64,000 bases of DNA from assembly GCA_945861665.1 (NCBI GenBank), contig CAMAVS010000011.1:1-64000 (forward strand), given 5' to 3'. The position numbers were made by a program, and so were the translations under genes. Positions within the stretch are counted from its first letter, which is position 1; every line of letters begins with the position of its first letter. The DNA is from Chitinophaga pinensis. GTDB lineage: Bacteria > Bacteroidota > Bacteroidia > UBA4408. The notes under the pieces are model-generated. The model had not been told where the DNA came from, ran no database searches, and saw only the letters and a program-made list of their open reading frames with translations. This document shows positions 43,905 to 54,586 of the stretch, piece by piece.

Positions 43905-45995
43905 ATGCGTATGAAAAATAGGTACTATCTTTTATTGGTGTTGTTTTTGTTTTGTATGAGTACAGTTAAGGCTCAATTGAATAATCCGGTGAAATGGAAA
44001 TTTACTGCAAAAAAGCTAAGTGACTGCGAATACGAATTAGTTCTTGATGCAGTAATCGAAGATCATTGGCATTTATATTCACAGAAAAAAACAATTGAGG
44101 ATGGCCCTAACCCGGCTTCTTTTCGTTTTGATGTTGCTGCTGGATATGAATTGCTTGGCTCTACAAAAGAAGGGAAAGCGATAAAAGTATTTGATAAGAT
44201 GTTTGAAGGCGAAGTACTTTACTTTGAAAAAAAGGCAAGTTTCAAACAAAAAATAAAATTAAAAACAGATAAGAAACTAGTTATTAAGGGAGAGCTCGAG
44301 TATCAAGCTTGTACAGATGAAAAATGCATATTTCCGCCACTAACACCATTTGAATTTATTGTAATGGGAACTGCTGAGTGTATTGACGAATCAGTATCGC
44401 AAGAATTTGTTGATACATCAGAAGCAAGCTTGTCGTTAGCGAATATTGTTGATACAAGTGCTGCCGTTTTACAGAATGCAGTTATAGAAAACACACAGAT
44501 TGTAGCTCAAAAAAAGGAAAGTTCTAATGAAAACAGAACGTGGTGGGCAATTTTTATAGCAGGTTTCTTAGGAGGTTTAGCAGCATTACTTACTCCTTGC
44601 GTGTTTCCAATGATACCGATGACGGTTAGCTTTTTTACCAAAAGTAGCAAAACAAAAGCAAAAGGGATTAGCAATGCAATTATTTATGGGGTAGCCATTA
44701 TTGCTTTATATGTTGCCTTAGGATTGGGCGTGACAATGATTTTTGGTTCGGATGCACTCAATGCTTTTTCCACTAATATTTATTTTAATTTATTTTTCTT
44801 TTTACTCCTTGTTATTTTTGCCATATCCTTTTTAGGAGCATTTGAAATAGTACTGCCTGCTGCGTTTGTAAATAAAATTGATTCGCAATCTGATAGAGGT
44901 GGGCTTATAGGCATTTTCTTTATGGCATTTACATTATCTTTAGTTTCTTTTTCTTGTACCGGTCCTATCATCGGAACATTATTGGTGGATGCAGCTGTAA
45001 ATGGAGGGGTTAAAGGTCCATTTTGGGGTATGTTAGGTTTCTCTTCAGCACTTGCTTTGCCGTTTGGACTGTTTGCAGCATTTCCGGGTTGGCTTAACTC
45101 GTTGCCTAAATCAGGTGGTTGGTTAAATTCCATAAAGGTTGTACTAGGCTTTTTAGAGTTGGCCTTGGCACTTAAGTTTGCTTCTAATGCCGACTTGGTT
45201 ATTCAAGCGGGTATACTAACGAGAGAAGTTTTCTTGGTACTTTGGATTGTTATTTTTGGGTTGATGGGTATTTATTTAATGGGTTGGATAAAATTTTCTC
45301 ACGACAGTGATTTGTTATTTTTATCTGTGCCTCGTTTATTTTTTGCAATACTTACATTTGCTTTTACTATTTATATGATACCTGGATTATGGGGCGCGCC
45401 TTTAAAACTAATTAGTGGATTTCCTCCACCAGATTTTTATAGCGAATCGCCAAGCGGATTTGGAGGGTCAAGAGTAACGACTGAAGTTGTGGTTAATAAG
45501 GCTTCATCTGCTTCTGATATGGGGAATCATAAAAAAGAGCATTGCCCGAATAACTTACCTTGTTTTCACGATTATGATGAGGCACTTGCCTACGCAAAAA
45601 AAGTTGGTAAACCATTAATGATAGATTTTACTGGGTGGGCTTGTGTAAATTGTCGTAAAATGGAGTCGCAAGTTTGGACGGACTCAGAAGTTGATAAACG
45701 CTTGAGAAATGATGTGGTACTTGTTTCTCTATATGTGGATGATAAAAATCAATTACCACTGGATCAACAAACGGTAAAAAAAATGGGTGATAGAGATTTT
45801 AAAATAAAAACCATCGGAAACAAATGGAGTTTTTTGCAAGCCGATAAATTTAAAACAAATACACAGCCACAGTACATATTACTTGACCATAATGAGCGAT
45901 TATTGTCGGAACCAACTAACTATGATCCCGACATTGAGAATTATATTAAATGGTTGGATGCAGGAAAATCGGAGTTTTTAAAAAGAAAAAAATAA
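43905..45995 (+). CDS. dsbD: DsbD-type thiol:disulfide interchange protein
   Basis: A 696-residue protein with all three DsbD modules. After the signal peptide (LLLVLFLFCMSTVKA) comes the periplasmic alpha domain (about 25-150) with YQACTDEKCIFPP, whose Cys pair exchanges thiols. The eight-helix CcdA-like membrane domain (about 210-500) has LLTPCVFPMIPMTVSFF and SFSCTGPIIGTLL, and the C-terminal thioredoxin domain has TGWACVNCRKME. It moves electrons from cytoplasmic thioredoxin to periplasmic proteins, including cytochrome maturation and possibly the secreted copper proteins nearby. An alternative Met lies two codons in. Confidence 0.95.
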   Translation: MRMKNRYYLLLVLFLFCMSTVKAQLNNPVKWKFTAKKLSDCEYELVLDAVIEDHWHLYSQKKTIEDGPNPASFRFDVAAGYELLGSTKEGKAIKVFDKMFEGEVLYFEKKASFKQKIKLKTDKKLVIKGELEYQACTDEKCIFPPLTPFEFIVMGTAECIDESVSQEFVDTSEASLSLANIVDTSAAVLQNAVIENTQIVAQKKESSNENRTWWAIFIAGFLGGLAALLTPCVFPMIPMTVSFFTKSSKTKAKGISNAIIYGVAIIALYVALGLGVTMIFGSDALNAFSTNIYFNLFFFLLLVIFAISFLGAFEIVLPAAFVNKIDSQSDRGGLIGIFFMAFTLSLVSFSCTGPIIGTLLVDAAVNGGVKGPFWGMLGFSSALALPFGLFAAFPGWLNSLPKSGGWLNSIKVVLGFLELALALKFASNADLVIQAGILTREVFLVLWIVIFGLMGIYLMGWIKFSHDSDLLFLSVPRLFFAILTFAFTIYMIPGLWGAPLKLISGFPPPDFYSESPSGFGGSRVTTEVVVNKASSASDMGNHKKEHCPNNLPCFHDYDEALAYAKKVGKPLMIDFTGWACVNCRKMESQVWTDSEVDKRLRNDVVLVSLYVDDKNQLPLDQQTVKKMGDRDFKIKTIGNKWSFLQADKFKTNTQPQYILLDHNERLLSEPTNYDPDIENYIKWLDAGKSEFLKRKK

Positions 45996-46028
45996 TATTT
46001 TTTATTCTGAAACAGTAAATCTTTACAT

Positions 46029-46036
46029 TAAATTTG
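46029..46036 (+). promoter_or_regulatory. Minus-7 box upstream of the DUF4271 gene
   Basis: TAAATTTG matches TAnnTTTG, 19 bases before the ATG at 46056. Confidence 0.5.
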
Positions 46037-46055
46037 TGACTGTGATTTATTTTCA

Positions 46056-47156
46056 ATGAGTAAACCTATCTTATATTCTTTGATTTCTCCTCAAGATACT
46101 GGTTTTGTCTCACCAAAAATATCCTTACCCAACGCACCGAATATTCCGATTTTATTGTTTTCTCCTCCTGAAAAACAGCTGTATCAGATAGACATAAAGC
46201 AGCAGGAAAGCGATACAGCAATCTTAAAAAAGGCGAAGAAGAAAAAATATGAAACAGTCAAAAAAGATCAACAAAAGCTGCTAAAAGATGAAAGGGTGGG
46301 TGTAGCAGTTGTAAAAAGCGAGTCGCCAAAAGAGTTTTTTGTTAAAGATAGTTTAGTTGTAAACGAACCGTTTAAACAGGATGTTGTAAAGTCCACAAAA
46401 ATATTCACGGAGTCAATTTCTTTAAAGACAAAAGATACCTTAAACGAGAGTTTATTCAATGGGCACTTACTTCATTGTTCAAAAATTCAACCTATCATAA
46501 AGACCGTTGAAAACAAAGATTGGACTTTAGTAATAATACTTAGTACCTTAGTTCTATTCGGTATTATAAATACATTATACAATAAGAGATTACGATTGCT
46601 TTTTAATGCAATAACCAATATTCGTTATGTTAATCAAATCATACGCGAAGAAAATGCACTATCACAAAGAGCATCTATATTCCTATCCATTTTATTTATA
46701 TTATCCTTCACCCTATTTGCATTTAAACTGCATAACTACTATCAATTAAATCTTATTAAAAAAAGCGGATTTTTAGGGTATTTTATCTTATTGTGGTATA
46801 TGTTCCTATTCTATTTTTTAAAGATAATTATTCATCGCATACTTGGGGTAATATTCAAAATTGAGAAAGAAACGAATGAGTATATATTTAATTTATTTTT
46901 GTTTAATCAATTTATAGGCTTGGCGTTTATTCCGATTATAGTTTGCCTTGTTTTTTATCCAATGACTTCCCCTGGCAATATTTATTTTTTCGGATTCTGT
47001 TTATTGATACTTAGTTTTTTATACAGAACAGCAAGAGGAATAAGGGTTGCGGGAGGGAATAGTGGTATTGCAAAATCATATTTATTTATGTATCTTTGCA
47101 CCTTGGAAATTTTACCGTTGTTAGTGATTACTAGAGTATTGATAAATAAAATGTAA
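46056..47156 (+). CDS. DUF4271 membrane protein
   Basis: A 366-residue protein. The first 150 residues are hydrophilic and Lys-rich without a signal peptide. A first helix lies at about 154-172 (LVIILSTLVLFGIINTLY). The DUF4271-like core follows with six or so helices (about 208-365), including the charged loop between KIIIHRILGVIFKI and EYIFNLFLFNQFIGL. The family is Bacteroidota-specific and usually precedes hemD, as here (38 bases). Function is unknown, but the constant linkage to tetrapyrrole synthesis is suggestive. Confidence 0.85.
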   Translation: MSKPILYSLISPQDTGFVSPKISLPNAPNIPILLFSPPEKQLYQIDIKQQESDTAILKKAKKKKYETVKKDQQKLLKDERVGVAVVKSESPKEFFVKDSLVVNEPFKQDVVKSTKIFTESISLKTKDTLNESLFNGHLLHCSKIQPIIKTVENKDWTLVIILSTLVLFGIINTLYNKRLRLLFNAITNIRYVNQIIREENALSQRASIFLSILFILSFTLFAFKLHNYYQLNLIKKSGFLGYFILLWYMFLFYFLKIIIHRILGVIFKIEKETNEYIFNLFLFNQFIGLAFIPIIVCLVFYPMTSPGNIYFFGFCLLILSFLYRTARGIRVAGGNSGIAKSYLFMYLCTLEILPLLVITRVLINKM

Positions 47157-47194
47157 TTTTTTCCTTGCTCATTTTTTAGTTAAAATAATCAGCC

Positions 47195-47944
47195 TTGAAA
47201 GTAAAAAGTATACTTGTTTCTCAACCCAAGCCGGAAAGTGATAAATCACCTTATTTGGATTTGGCGAAGAAGTGTAATATCAAGATTGATTTTCGTCCCT
47301 TTATTCACATTGAAGGAGTAACGGGTATTGATTTTCGCAAAGAAAGAATTGCGATACTGGACCATACGGCAATAATATTAACAAGTCGCAATGCTGTAGA
47401 TCATTTTTTTAGAATGTGCGTAGAAATGCGCGTTACTGTTCCTGAGAATATGAAATATTTCTGTATTTCAGAATCAACTGCATACTATCTTCAGAAGTAT
47501 GTTCAATACCGAAAAAGAAAAATATTTCACGGAAAACAAACATTCACCGACCTTGTTGATATTTTAAAAAAACACAAAGGCGAAATTTTTTTGTTGCCTT
47601 GTTCCGATAGATACAAGGAAGAAATTCCCGATGTATTAGACGAATTAAAACTGAATTATACAAAAGCCATTATGTACAAAACCGTTTGCAGCGATCTTTC
47701 CGATTTAGCAAATGTAAATTTTGATATACTCGTGTTTTTTAGTCCTTCAGGTATAAAATCATTGTTCCAAAATTTCCCAAAATTTAAGCAAAACAAAACA
47801 CGCATCGCTGCTTTTGGTCCTACAACTGCTAAGGCTGTTAAAGAGGCTGGTTTGAATTTAGATATTCATGCCCCTACGACAAAATTCCCTTCTATGACGA
47901 TGGCATTAGAAGATTATATTATAAAAATTAATAAGGTAAAGTAA
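47195..47944 (+). CDS. hemD: Uroporphyrinogen-III synthase
   Basis: A 249-residue protein starting at TTG (47195), in frame with a typical first strand KVKSILVSQPKPE. HemD proteins share little sequence, but the two-domain layout is seen: AIILTSRNAVDHFF in the first domain, and the conserved late phrases ILVFFSPSGIKSLF and RIAAFGPTTAKAVKEAGL. It closes the linear tetrapyrrole with inversion of ring D, feeding heme synthesis. The next gene, convergent with it, makes heme A. Confidence 0.9.
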   Translation: MKVKSILVSQPKPESDKSPYLDLAKKCNIKIDFRPFIHIEGVTGIDFRKERIAILDHTAIILTSRNAVDHFFRMCVEMRVTVPENMKYFCISESTAYYLQKYVQYRKRKIFHGKQTFTDLVDILKKHKGEIFLLPCSDRYKEEIPDVLDELKLNYTKAIMYKTVCSDLSDLANVNFDILVFFSPSGIKSLFQNFPKFKQNKTRIAAFGPTTAKAVKEAGLNLDIHAPTTKFPSMTMALEDYIIKINKVK

Positions 47945-48973
47945 TTAGTTTTTTCGAATGCTGTGTAATAGATAAATTACACTTGAAAACAGTAAAAATG
48001 CTCCCGTTTGATGCAATATTCCTAATACAACCGGTACCGAGTAAAGCAAAGTAAACAATCCTAAAAGGAATTGGAAAAGTACAATTATTGGTAAGAAAGC
48101 AATTGCTTGTTGTTGTCTTTCTGTAAGAGCTATTTTTTTTCCTTTATACCAAACAATAAATACCAATACAACAATAGCATAGGCTAAGTAACGATGTATA
48201 AACTGAACACCTGCCAACCCTTCAACAAAATTTCCCCAAAAAGGATTTAATGCAGTAACGCTTTCAGGAATCCACTCTGTTCCCATCTTCGGAAAAGTAT
48301 TATACACCAAACCCGCATTTAGTCCTGCTACAAAAGCACCATAAATAATTTGCAATACAACTGCAGCAAAAAGCCATTTTGAGATTTTAGAAAGCGAATT
48401 TCCTGTTTTACTAACTATGTTTTGTTCTTTAGCATAAATTAGATTAAGTACCACCCAAAATATATATCCAAAAACAGCAAAGGCTGTTATTAAATGTGCT
48501 GCAAGCCTATAATGACTGACATCAGGGTTTTTAACTAGTCCGCTTTTTACCATAAACCAACCTAAAAAGCCTTGCAGACCTCCCAATATAAAAATTAAAA
48601 CCATGTCTTTTGTCACTTTTTTATCCAGTTTTTTCTTGATTAAAAAATAGATAAAAGGAATTAGGAATACTAGTCCAATAATTCTACCCAACAATCGATG
48701 AAGGTATTCCCACCAAAAAATAGACTTAAATTCAGAAAGTGAGTAGTGATTGTTAACTATTTTAAATTCTGGACTTTGTTGATATTTTTCAAAAGTAAGC
48801 TGCCATTGTTCTTCATTTAAAGGAGGCAAAGTGCCCATAATAACTTTCCATTCGGTGATAGATAAGCCCGAATGTGTTAATCGTGTTATTCCACCTACAA
48901 GTACCATTACGTATACTAATAAACAGCCGGTAAGCAACCAAATTATAACGGGTTTTTGTGAAGAAGGGTGCAT
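47945..48973 (-). CDS. ctaA: Heme A synthase (COX15/CtaA family)
   Basis: A 342-residue membrane protein starting at MHPSSQKPVIIWLLTG; the ORF's upstream Met lies within the promoter box at 48992-48999. About eight helices are seen. The conserved heme ligands are in GGITRLTHSGLSITEWK with the following EYLHRLLGR (His), SHYRLAAHLITAF (His), FIHRYLAYAIV (His) and VVLGILHQTGAFLL (His). It converts the C8 methyl of heme O to formyl for cytochrome c oxidase. Its stop adjoins that of hemD. Confidence 0.95.
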   Translation of the reverse strand: MHPSSQKPVIIWLLTGCLLVYVMVLVGGITRLTHSGLSITEWKVIMGTLPPLNEEQWQLTFEKYQQSPEFKIVNNHYSLSEFKSIFWWEYLHRLLGRIIGLVFLIPFIYFLIKKKLDKKVTKDMVLIFILGGLQGFLGWFMVKSGLVKNPDVSHYRLAAHLITAFAVFGYIFWVVLNLIYAKEQNIVSKTGNSLSKISKWLFAAVVLQIIYGAFVAGLNAGLVYNTFPKMGTEWIPESVTALNPFWGNFVEGLAGVQFIHRYLAYAIVVLVFIVWYKGKKIALTERQQQAIAFLPIIVLFQFLLGLFTLLYSVPVVLGILHQTGAFLLFSSVIYLLHSIRKN

Positions 48974-48991
48974 TTTAATTAAATAACGATA

Positions 48992-48999
48992 CAAATGTA
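48992..48999 (-). promoter_or_regulatory. Minus-7 box upstream of the heme A synthase gene
   Basis: Read leftward, TACATTTG matches TAnnTTTG and lies 18 bases before the chosen ATG at 48973, which fixes the start. Confidence 0.55.
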
Positions 49000-49066
49000 T
49001 AAATGTTTATTTGGTGAAATCATATGTGAAAGAAAAAAAGTAACTTTATCAAAATAAATTTTTACT

Positions 49067-49948
49067 ATGAAACGCTTGGATGTTTTAAAAACTTACAAAA
49101 TATACATTGATGGTCAATTTCCTAGAACAGAGTCGGGGAGGTATTATACTTTAAATGATACCAAAGGCAATATGCTTGTAAATATCTGTTTATCATCAAA
49201 AAAAGATTTTAAAAACGCAGTTGTTGCTGCTCGTAATGCATTTTCCGGTTGGAGTAATCGCTCTGCATTAAACCGAAGTCAAATATTATATCGTATTGCA
49301 GAGATGCTTGAAAGTAGAAGAGCACAATTTATGGAAGAATTGATAAGGCAAGGGTATAGCAAAACGAATGCAAATAAAGAATTAGAGTTGTCAATTGATA
49401 GAATCGTTTATTATGCTGGTTGGTGCGATAAATATCAACAAATATATAGCAGTGTTAATCCGGTAGCTTCCTCGCATTTTAATTTTTCTGTACCCGAGCC
49501 GATGGGTTTGGTAAGTGTAATTTCCTCTGAGGAAAGTTCCTTGCTTGGATTGGTTTCTACACTGATACCAGTTATTGCAGGAGGAAATACCTGTGTTTTA
49601 CTTGCATCAGAATCGCTGCCACTATGTGCAGTAACATTTGCAGAAGTTCTCAACTCGTCAGATGTACCCAAAGGAGTTGTAAATATATTGACAGGTAAAA
49701 GAAGCGAATTAATGACACCTTTTGCATCACATATGGATGTAAATGCCATTGTTTATTGTGGAGCCATTCCAAATGAAATAAAACTTATTAAAAGTGAGGC
49801 CTCAAAAAATGTAAAAAGAGTATTTGTTTACGATGTTGATTTTTATAGCCAAGAAGAGCAAACCCCCTATTACATTAATAATCTTCAAGAAATAAAAACA
49901 ACCTGGCATCCAATAGAAAATATAGGAAGCGGAAAAGCAGGTTATTAA
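49067..49948 (+). CDS. Half-length aldehyde dehydrogenase-like protein
   Basis: A 293-residue protein covering only the NAD-binding part of an aldehyde dehydrogenase (full enzymes are about 480-500). It shows KIYIDGQFPRTESGRYYTL at the start, the Arg/Ala-rich AARNAFSGWSNRSALNRSQILYRIAEMLE region, PEPMGLVSVISSEE near residue 144, and IAGGNTCVLLASES. The catalytic domain with the Cys nucleophile (G-Q-x-C) and the usual Glu is absent. The protein ends in its own stop after TTWHPIENIGSGKAGY, which has no counterpart in normal enzymes, so it may be an evolved non-catalytic form rather than a broken gene. No second half is present downstream. Confidence 0.85.
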   Translation: MKRLDVLKTYKIYIDGQFPRTESGRYYTLNDTKGNMLVNICLSSKKDFKNAVVAARNAFSGWSNRSALNRSQILYRIAEMLESRRAQFMEELIRQGYSKTNANKELELSIDRIVYYAGWCDKYQQIYSSVNPVASSHFNFSVPEPMGLVSVISSEESSLLGLVSTLIPVIAGGNTCVLLASESLPLCAVTFAEVLNSSDVPKGVVNILTGKRSELMTPFASHMDVNAIVYCGAIPNEIKLIKSEASKNVKRVFVYDVDFYSQEEQTPYYINNLQEIKTTWHPIENIGSGKAGY

Positions 49949-50011
49949 GCATTTGATTTTAGAGAAAATATACTTACTTTTACAGTAGCTTAATCTTAAA
50001 AACTAAATATT

Positions 50012-50665
50012 ATGAAAAAAATCTTTACTACATTATTATTCTCATTTGTAATATTTTCAATGGCTAACGCTGCTTTTGAAATAAAACGAACTGTTTTTGT
50101 TGGTCAAAATGCACAAGGTGCAGCAGCCAATGCATTTAATTCAAATAATCTAGTTTGTTTTGTTGGAGATACCATTGAGTTTAAATGGTTTTCAGGTTCT
50201 CAGCATTTTGTAGGTGCTCTAGCAGGTCCTTGGCCGTTACAAGAAGTGTTAGTTTTGACGGGCTTTACATTTACTGCACAAACTGCAACTTATTTGTTTG
50301 TAATACCTACGGCAGGAACCTATAGCTATACTTGTTTTACTCACCCCAATATGATAGGATCATTCAATGCCATTGTGAATCCGGCAAGTGTGCAAGTAAC
50401 ACCATATTTTTCAGTTGATTTAAAATCGTATCCAAATCCTACTAAGGAAAACTTAAATGTAACATTCAATTCAAACAGTTCAACAAAAGGACAGTTTAAG
50501 GTGTATGATATTCAAGGGAAAGCTGTAATTAAGGAAGAAATTGAAATAATTCCAGGTGCAAATATCTATTCATTGTCTGTTGCTACCTTAAACAGTGGTT
50601 TGTACTTTATGGAAGTGTACCAAGATGGTAAGAAGATAGGGGTTAAAAAGTTCGCGAAGAACTAA
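50012..50665 (+). CDS. Secreted blue-copper (plastocyanin-like) protein with type IX tail
   Basis: A 217-residue exported protein. The signal peptide TLLFSFVIFSMANA is followed by a cupredoxin domain (about 22-127). Type 1 copper ligands fit GSQHF (His), then YTCFTHPNMIG, giving Cys, His and Met with C-x-x-H-x-x-M spacing. A type IX sorting tail follows (SYPNPTKENLNVTFN to GLYFMEVYQDGKKIGVKKF). It probably carries electrons or copper at the cell surface. It has its own strong terminator at 50685-50716. Confidence 0.88.
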   Translation: MKKIFTTLLFSFVIFSMANAAFEIKRTVFVGQNAQGAAANAFNSNNLVCFVGDTIEFKWFSGSQHFVGALAGPWPLQEVLVLTGFTFTAQTATYLFVIPTAGTYSYTCFTHPNMIGSFNAIVNPASVQVTPYFSVDLKSYPNPTKENLNVTFNSNSSTKGQFKVYDIQGKAVIKEEIEIIPGANIYSLSVATLNSGLYFMEVYQDGKKIGVKKFAKN

Positions 50666-50684
50666 TTTATACTCTGATTATTTT

Positions 50685-50716
50685 AAAAAGGATGGCAAAT
50701 TTGCCATCCTTTTTTA
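50685..50716. terminator. Perfect 15-bp palindrome terminator
   Basis: AAAAAGGATGGCAAA and TTTGCCATCCTTTTT pair perfectly without loop bases other than the tip, with a T run on each strand, 20 bases after the cupredoxin stop. Confidence 0.88.
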
Positions 50717-51025
50717 TGAAATAACTTTGTTACAATCTTCAATATCTTTGAAAAATTAAAAGCTACCGAAACAGAGATCGCAAATCGCAACGACTTCGTT
50801 CTAAAGACGAAAAAATAATTCAACAAGTGGAGGAGATAAATTCAAATGGTGATGAGGTTTTAAAAAAATTACAAATAGCACAAAATTTAGTGTTGCTGTT
50901 CAAAAAGTGAAAAATGTAATGCAAGCACAAATATTTGCTATTACAATTGAGAATGAAGGAGGAAGTAAAACGCCCATCTTGTCTATTTTACACGTAATAG
51001 GAAATGTCATAAGAACTACAAAGCT
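50717..51025. other. Gap with no intact gene, coding-like traces
   Basis: No ORF of 60 codons. A plus-strand frame from about 50764 reads RNRDRKSQRLRSKDEKIIQQ and continues as a Lys/Glu-rich helix to a stop near 50910. A second open stretch follows. They look like pieces of a helical or coiled-coil protein but match nothing I know, and no start codon or promoter supports them. Confidence 0.4.
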
Positions 51026-51442
51026 CTACTTTGTAAGAATAGAAGTGCACGTGTCTGTGCTTGCGCCATCGTTTACATAATAAGTAAGATTAATTTTACT
51101 AGAACTTGATACTATTCCAGTCCCATTTACAGTGTTACTTCCTGAAAAAATTTGTTGTGTAATTGTAATTGTGCTCGTACTTAAAGTGATGAATATCGAT
51201 TTATTAAAACCGTAATTGTAAAAATTATCTATCAGTATTTGCGTATCATCTGTAGTATTCTTTTTAATATTTACATTAAAGGTTGTTTGCCCATTTATTT
51301 TGCTGTTCTCAGCACATACCCAACTCCCGATATATTTATCTCGAGGGTCAATTGGGGTAGATTCTTCATCTTTTGTACACGCTGTAAGAGTAAGTACAAT
51401 TATAAATAGTGAATATTTTAAGGGTTTTGTATATTGATTCAT
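51026..51442 (-). CDS. Small lipoprotein of unknown function
   Basis: A 138-residue protein, started here at MNQYTKPLKYSLF. The signal peptide ends in a lipobox (VLTLTAC), so the Cys at about residue 21 is lipidated. An acidic tether (TKDEESTPIDP) is followed by GSWVCAENSKINGQ and regular beta strands, resembling lipocalin-like or META-type lipoproteins (DKYIGSW). Two further Cys (SWVC and TDTC) could form a disulfide. It lies 50 bases after the leftward hutU stop. Confidence 0.75.
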   Translation of the reverse strand: MNQYTKPLKYSLFIIVLTLTACTKDEESTPIDPRDKYIGSWVCAENSKINGQTTFNVNIKKNTTDDTQILIDNFYNYGFNKSIFITLSTSTITITQQIFSGSNTVNGTGIVSSSSKINLTYYVNDGASTDTCTSILTK

Positions 51443-51492
51443 GTTTTTTATATATGTATTTCTTATTCGCAATTTTTATGCCATTCCTTGAT

Positions 51493-53499
51493 TTAAAAAA
51501 TATTGTCAATGATTGTTTCGTCTACGCTATTCGGCAAGGTGATTTTTAAATCCGGTGTACGTTCCATTTCGCGTTTTATGGCAAACAGTGCTTCCTCGTT
51601 TCTAGCCCAGCTTCTGCGAGCAATTCCGTTATTTACATCCCAAAATAACATCGACTTCAAGCGTCTGTCACTGTCTTCACTGCCATCTAACACCATCCCA
51701 AAACCCCCGTTTATCACTTCGCCCCATCCAACTCCACCTCCGTTGTGCAAAGAAATCCAAGTTGCTCCTCGGAATGAATCTCCAACAAAATTTTGTACTG
51801 CCATATCGGCTGTAAAGCTCGATCCATCATAAATATTCGATGTTTCACGATAAGGTGAATCTGTTCCGGATACATCATGATGGTCGCGGCCAAGCACTAC
51901 AGGTGAAGAAATTGTCCCTGATTTAATGGCATTGTTAAATACCTCTGCTATTTTTATACGTGCTTCTGAATCTGCATATAAAATCCGTGCTTGCGAACCA
52001 ACCACAAGATTGTTTTGCATTGCATCTTTTATCCAAAGTATATTATCATTTAGCTGTTGCTTAATTTCATTGGGTGCAGTTTCATACATTTTTTCTAATA
52101 CTTCGAGTGCTATTTTGTCTGTGATAGCAAGGTCTTTCGGATTACAAGAGGTGCACACCCATCGGAAGGGTCCAAAACCATAATCGAAACACATCGGACC
52201 TAAAATATCTTGAACATAAGATTTGTATATAAATGTTCCATCTTTATTTACAATTTCAGCTCCTGCACGAGATGCTTCCAGCAAAAAAGCATTTCCATAA
52301 TCAAAGAAATACATCCCATTTATTGCTAATGTATTCACTGCATTTACATGACGAATCAATGTTTTTTGAACTTCCACTTTAAATTGCTCCGGCATTTTTG
52401 CCATCATTTCATTGGACTGTTCAAGGGAATAACCGGCAGGGTAATAACCTCCCGACCAAGGATTGTGTAAGGATGATTGGTCGGTACCAATATCTACTTT
52501 GATTTTTTCTTCCACTAGTCTTTCCCATAAATCCACAACATTTCCTTGGTATGCTATAGAAACAGCTTCTTTTGATGCTTGAGCTTTTTTTATTCGTACT
52601 ATCAATGCTGTTAAATCATCGTATACTTCATCAACCCATCCTTGTGAATGTCGCGTTTTTGTTGCTTTTGGATTTATTTCAGCAACCACTGTAATTAATC
52701 CTGCAATTTTTCCTGCTTTGGGTTGTGCGCCACTCATCCCACCAAGACCACAGGTAACAAATAACTTTCCTTTTCTATCTTCTTCGGAATGAGAAATTTT
52801 ACGTGCTGCATTCATCACTGTTATGGTTGTTCCGTGCACAATTCCTTGCGGACCAATGTACATGTATGACCCTGCTGTCATTTGTCCGTATTGCGTTACA
52901 CCCAAAGCATTAAATTTTTCCAAATCATCGGGTTTGCTGTAGTTTGGTATCATCATACCGTTTGTGATTACTACACGTGGAGCATCTTTATGCGATGGAA
53001 ATAAGCCCATTGGGTGACCGGAATACATAACCAATGTTTGTTCATTGCTCATCTCCGCTAAATATTTTACGGTTAATAGGTATTGTGCCCAATTTTGAAA
53101 AACTGAACCATTACCACCGTATGTAATAAGTTCGTGAGGATGTTGTGCAACTTCATCGTCTAAGTTGTTTTGCAACATTAATATGATTGCAGCAGCTTGA
53201 GTTGATTTAAACGGATAATCGTTTATTGGTCGTGCGTATATTTTATAATTGGGACGAAAACGATACATATAAATTCTACCGTATTCCTTTAATTCTTGTG
53301 CAAATTCTTTAGATAAAATGGGATGGTGTTTTTTGTCGAAATAACGTAGGGCATTTCTGATGGCTAGTTTTTTTTCCGTTACACTTAAAATGTCTTTTCT
53401 TTTAGGAGCGTGATTGGTATTCGTATCGTAAGACTTAATAAGCGGTAACTCGTTTGGAATACCTTGTAAAATTTGTTTTTTAAATTCTTCGTTGGTCAT
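51493..53499 (-). CDS. hutU: Urocanate hydratase
   Basis: A 668-residue enzyme of histidine degradation that hydrates urocanate to imidazolonepropionate using bound NAD. Recognisable family stretches are TYGGNGSVFQNWAQYLLTVK, YSGHPMGLFPSHKDAPRVV, MTAGSYMYIGPQGIVHGTT and CGLGGMSGAQPKAGKIAG. DQSSLHNPWSGGYYPAGYS and GDSFRGATWISLHNGGGVGW follow. It is longer than the 556-residue E. coli protein type, as usual in this phylum. No other hut genes are in view. It follows the DUF5522 gene by seven bases. Confidence 0.96.
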   Translation of the reverse strand: MTNEEFKKQILQGIPNELPLIKSYDTNTNHAPKRKDILSVTEKKLAIRNALRYFDKKHHPILSKEFAQELKEYGRIYMYRFRPNYKIYARPINDYPFKSTQAAAIILMLQNNLDDEVAQHPHELITYGGNGSVFQNWAQYLLTVKYLAEMSNEQTLVMYSGHPMGLFPSHKDAPRVVITNGMMIPNYSKPDDLEKFNALGVTQYGQMTAGSYMYIGPQGIVHGTTITVMNAARKISHSEEDRKGKLFVTCGLGGMSGAQPKAGKIAGLITVVAEINPKATKTRHSQGWVDEVYDDLTALIVRIKKAQASKEAVSIAYQGNVVDLWERLVEEKIKVDIGTDQSSLHNPWSGGYYPAGYSLEQSNEMMAKMPEQFKVEVQKTLIRHVNAVNTLAINGMYFFDYGNAFLLEASRAGAEIVNKDGTFIYKSYVQDILGPMCFDYGFGPFRWVCTSCNPKDLAITDKIALEVLEKMYETAPNEIKQQLNDNILWIKDAMQNNLVVGSQARILYADSEARIKIAEVFNNAIKSGTISSPVVLGRDHHDVSGTDSPYRETSNIYDGSSFTADMAVQNFVGDSFRGATWISLHNGGGVGWGEVINGGFGMVLDGSEDSDRRLKSMLFWDVNNGIARRSWARNEEALFAIKREMERTPDLKITLPNSVDETIIDNIF

Positions 53500-53506
53500 A
53501 TTGAAT

Positions 53507-54586
<1,080 letters not shown>

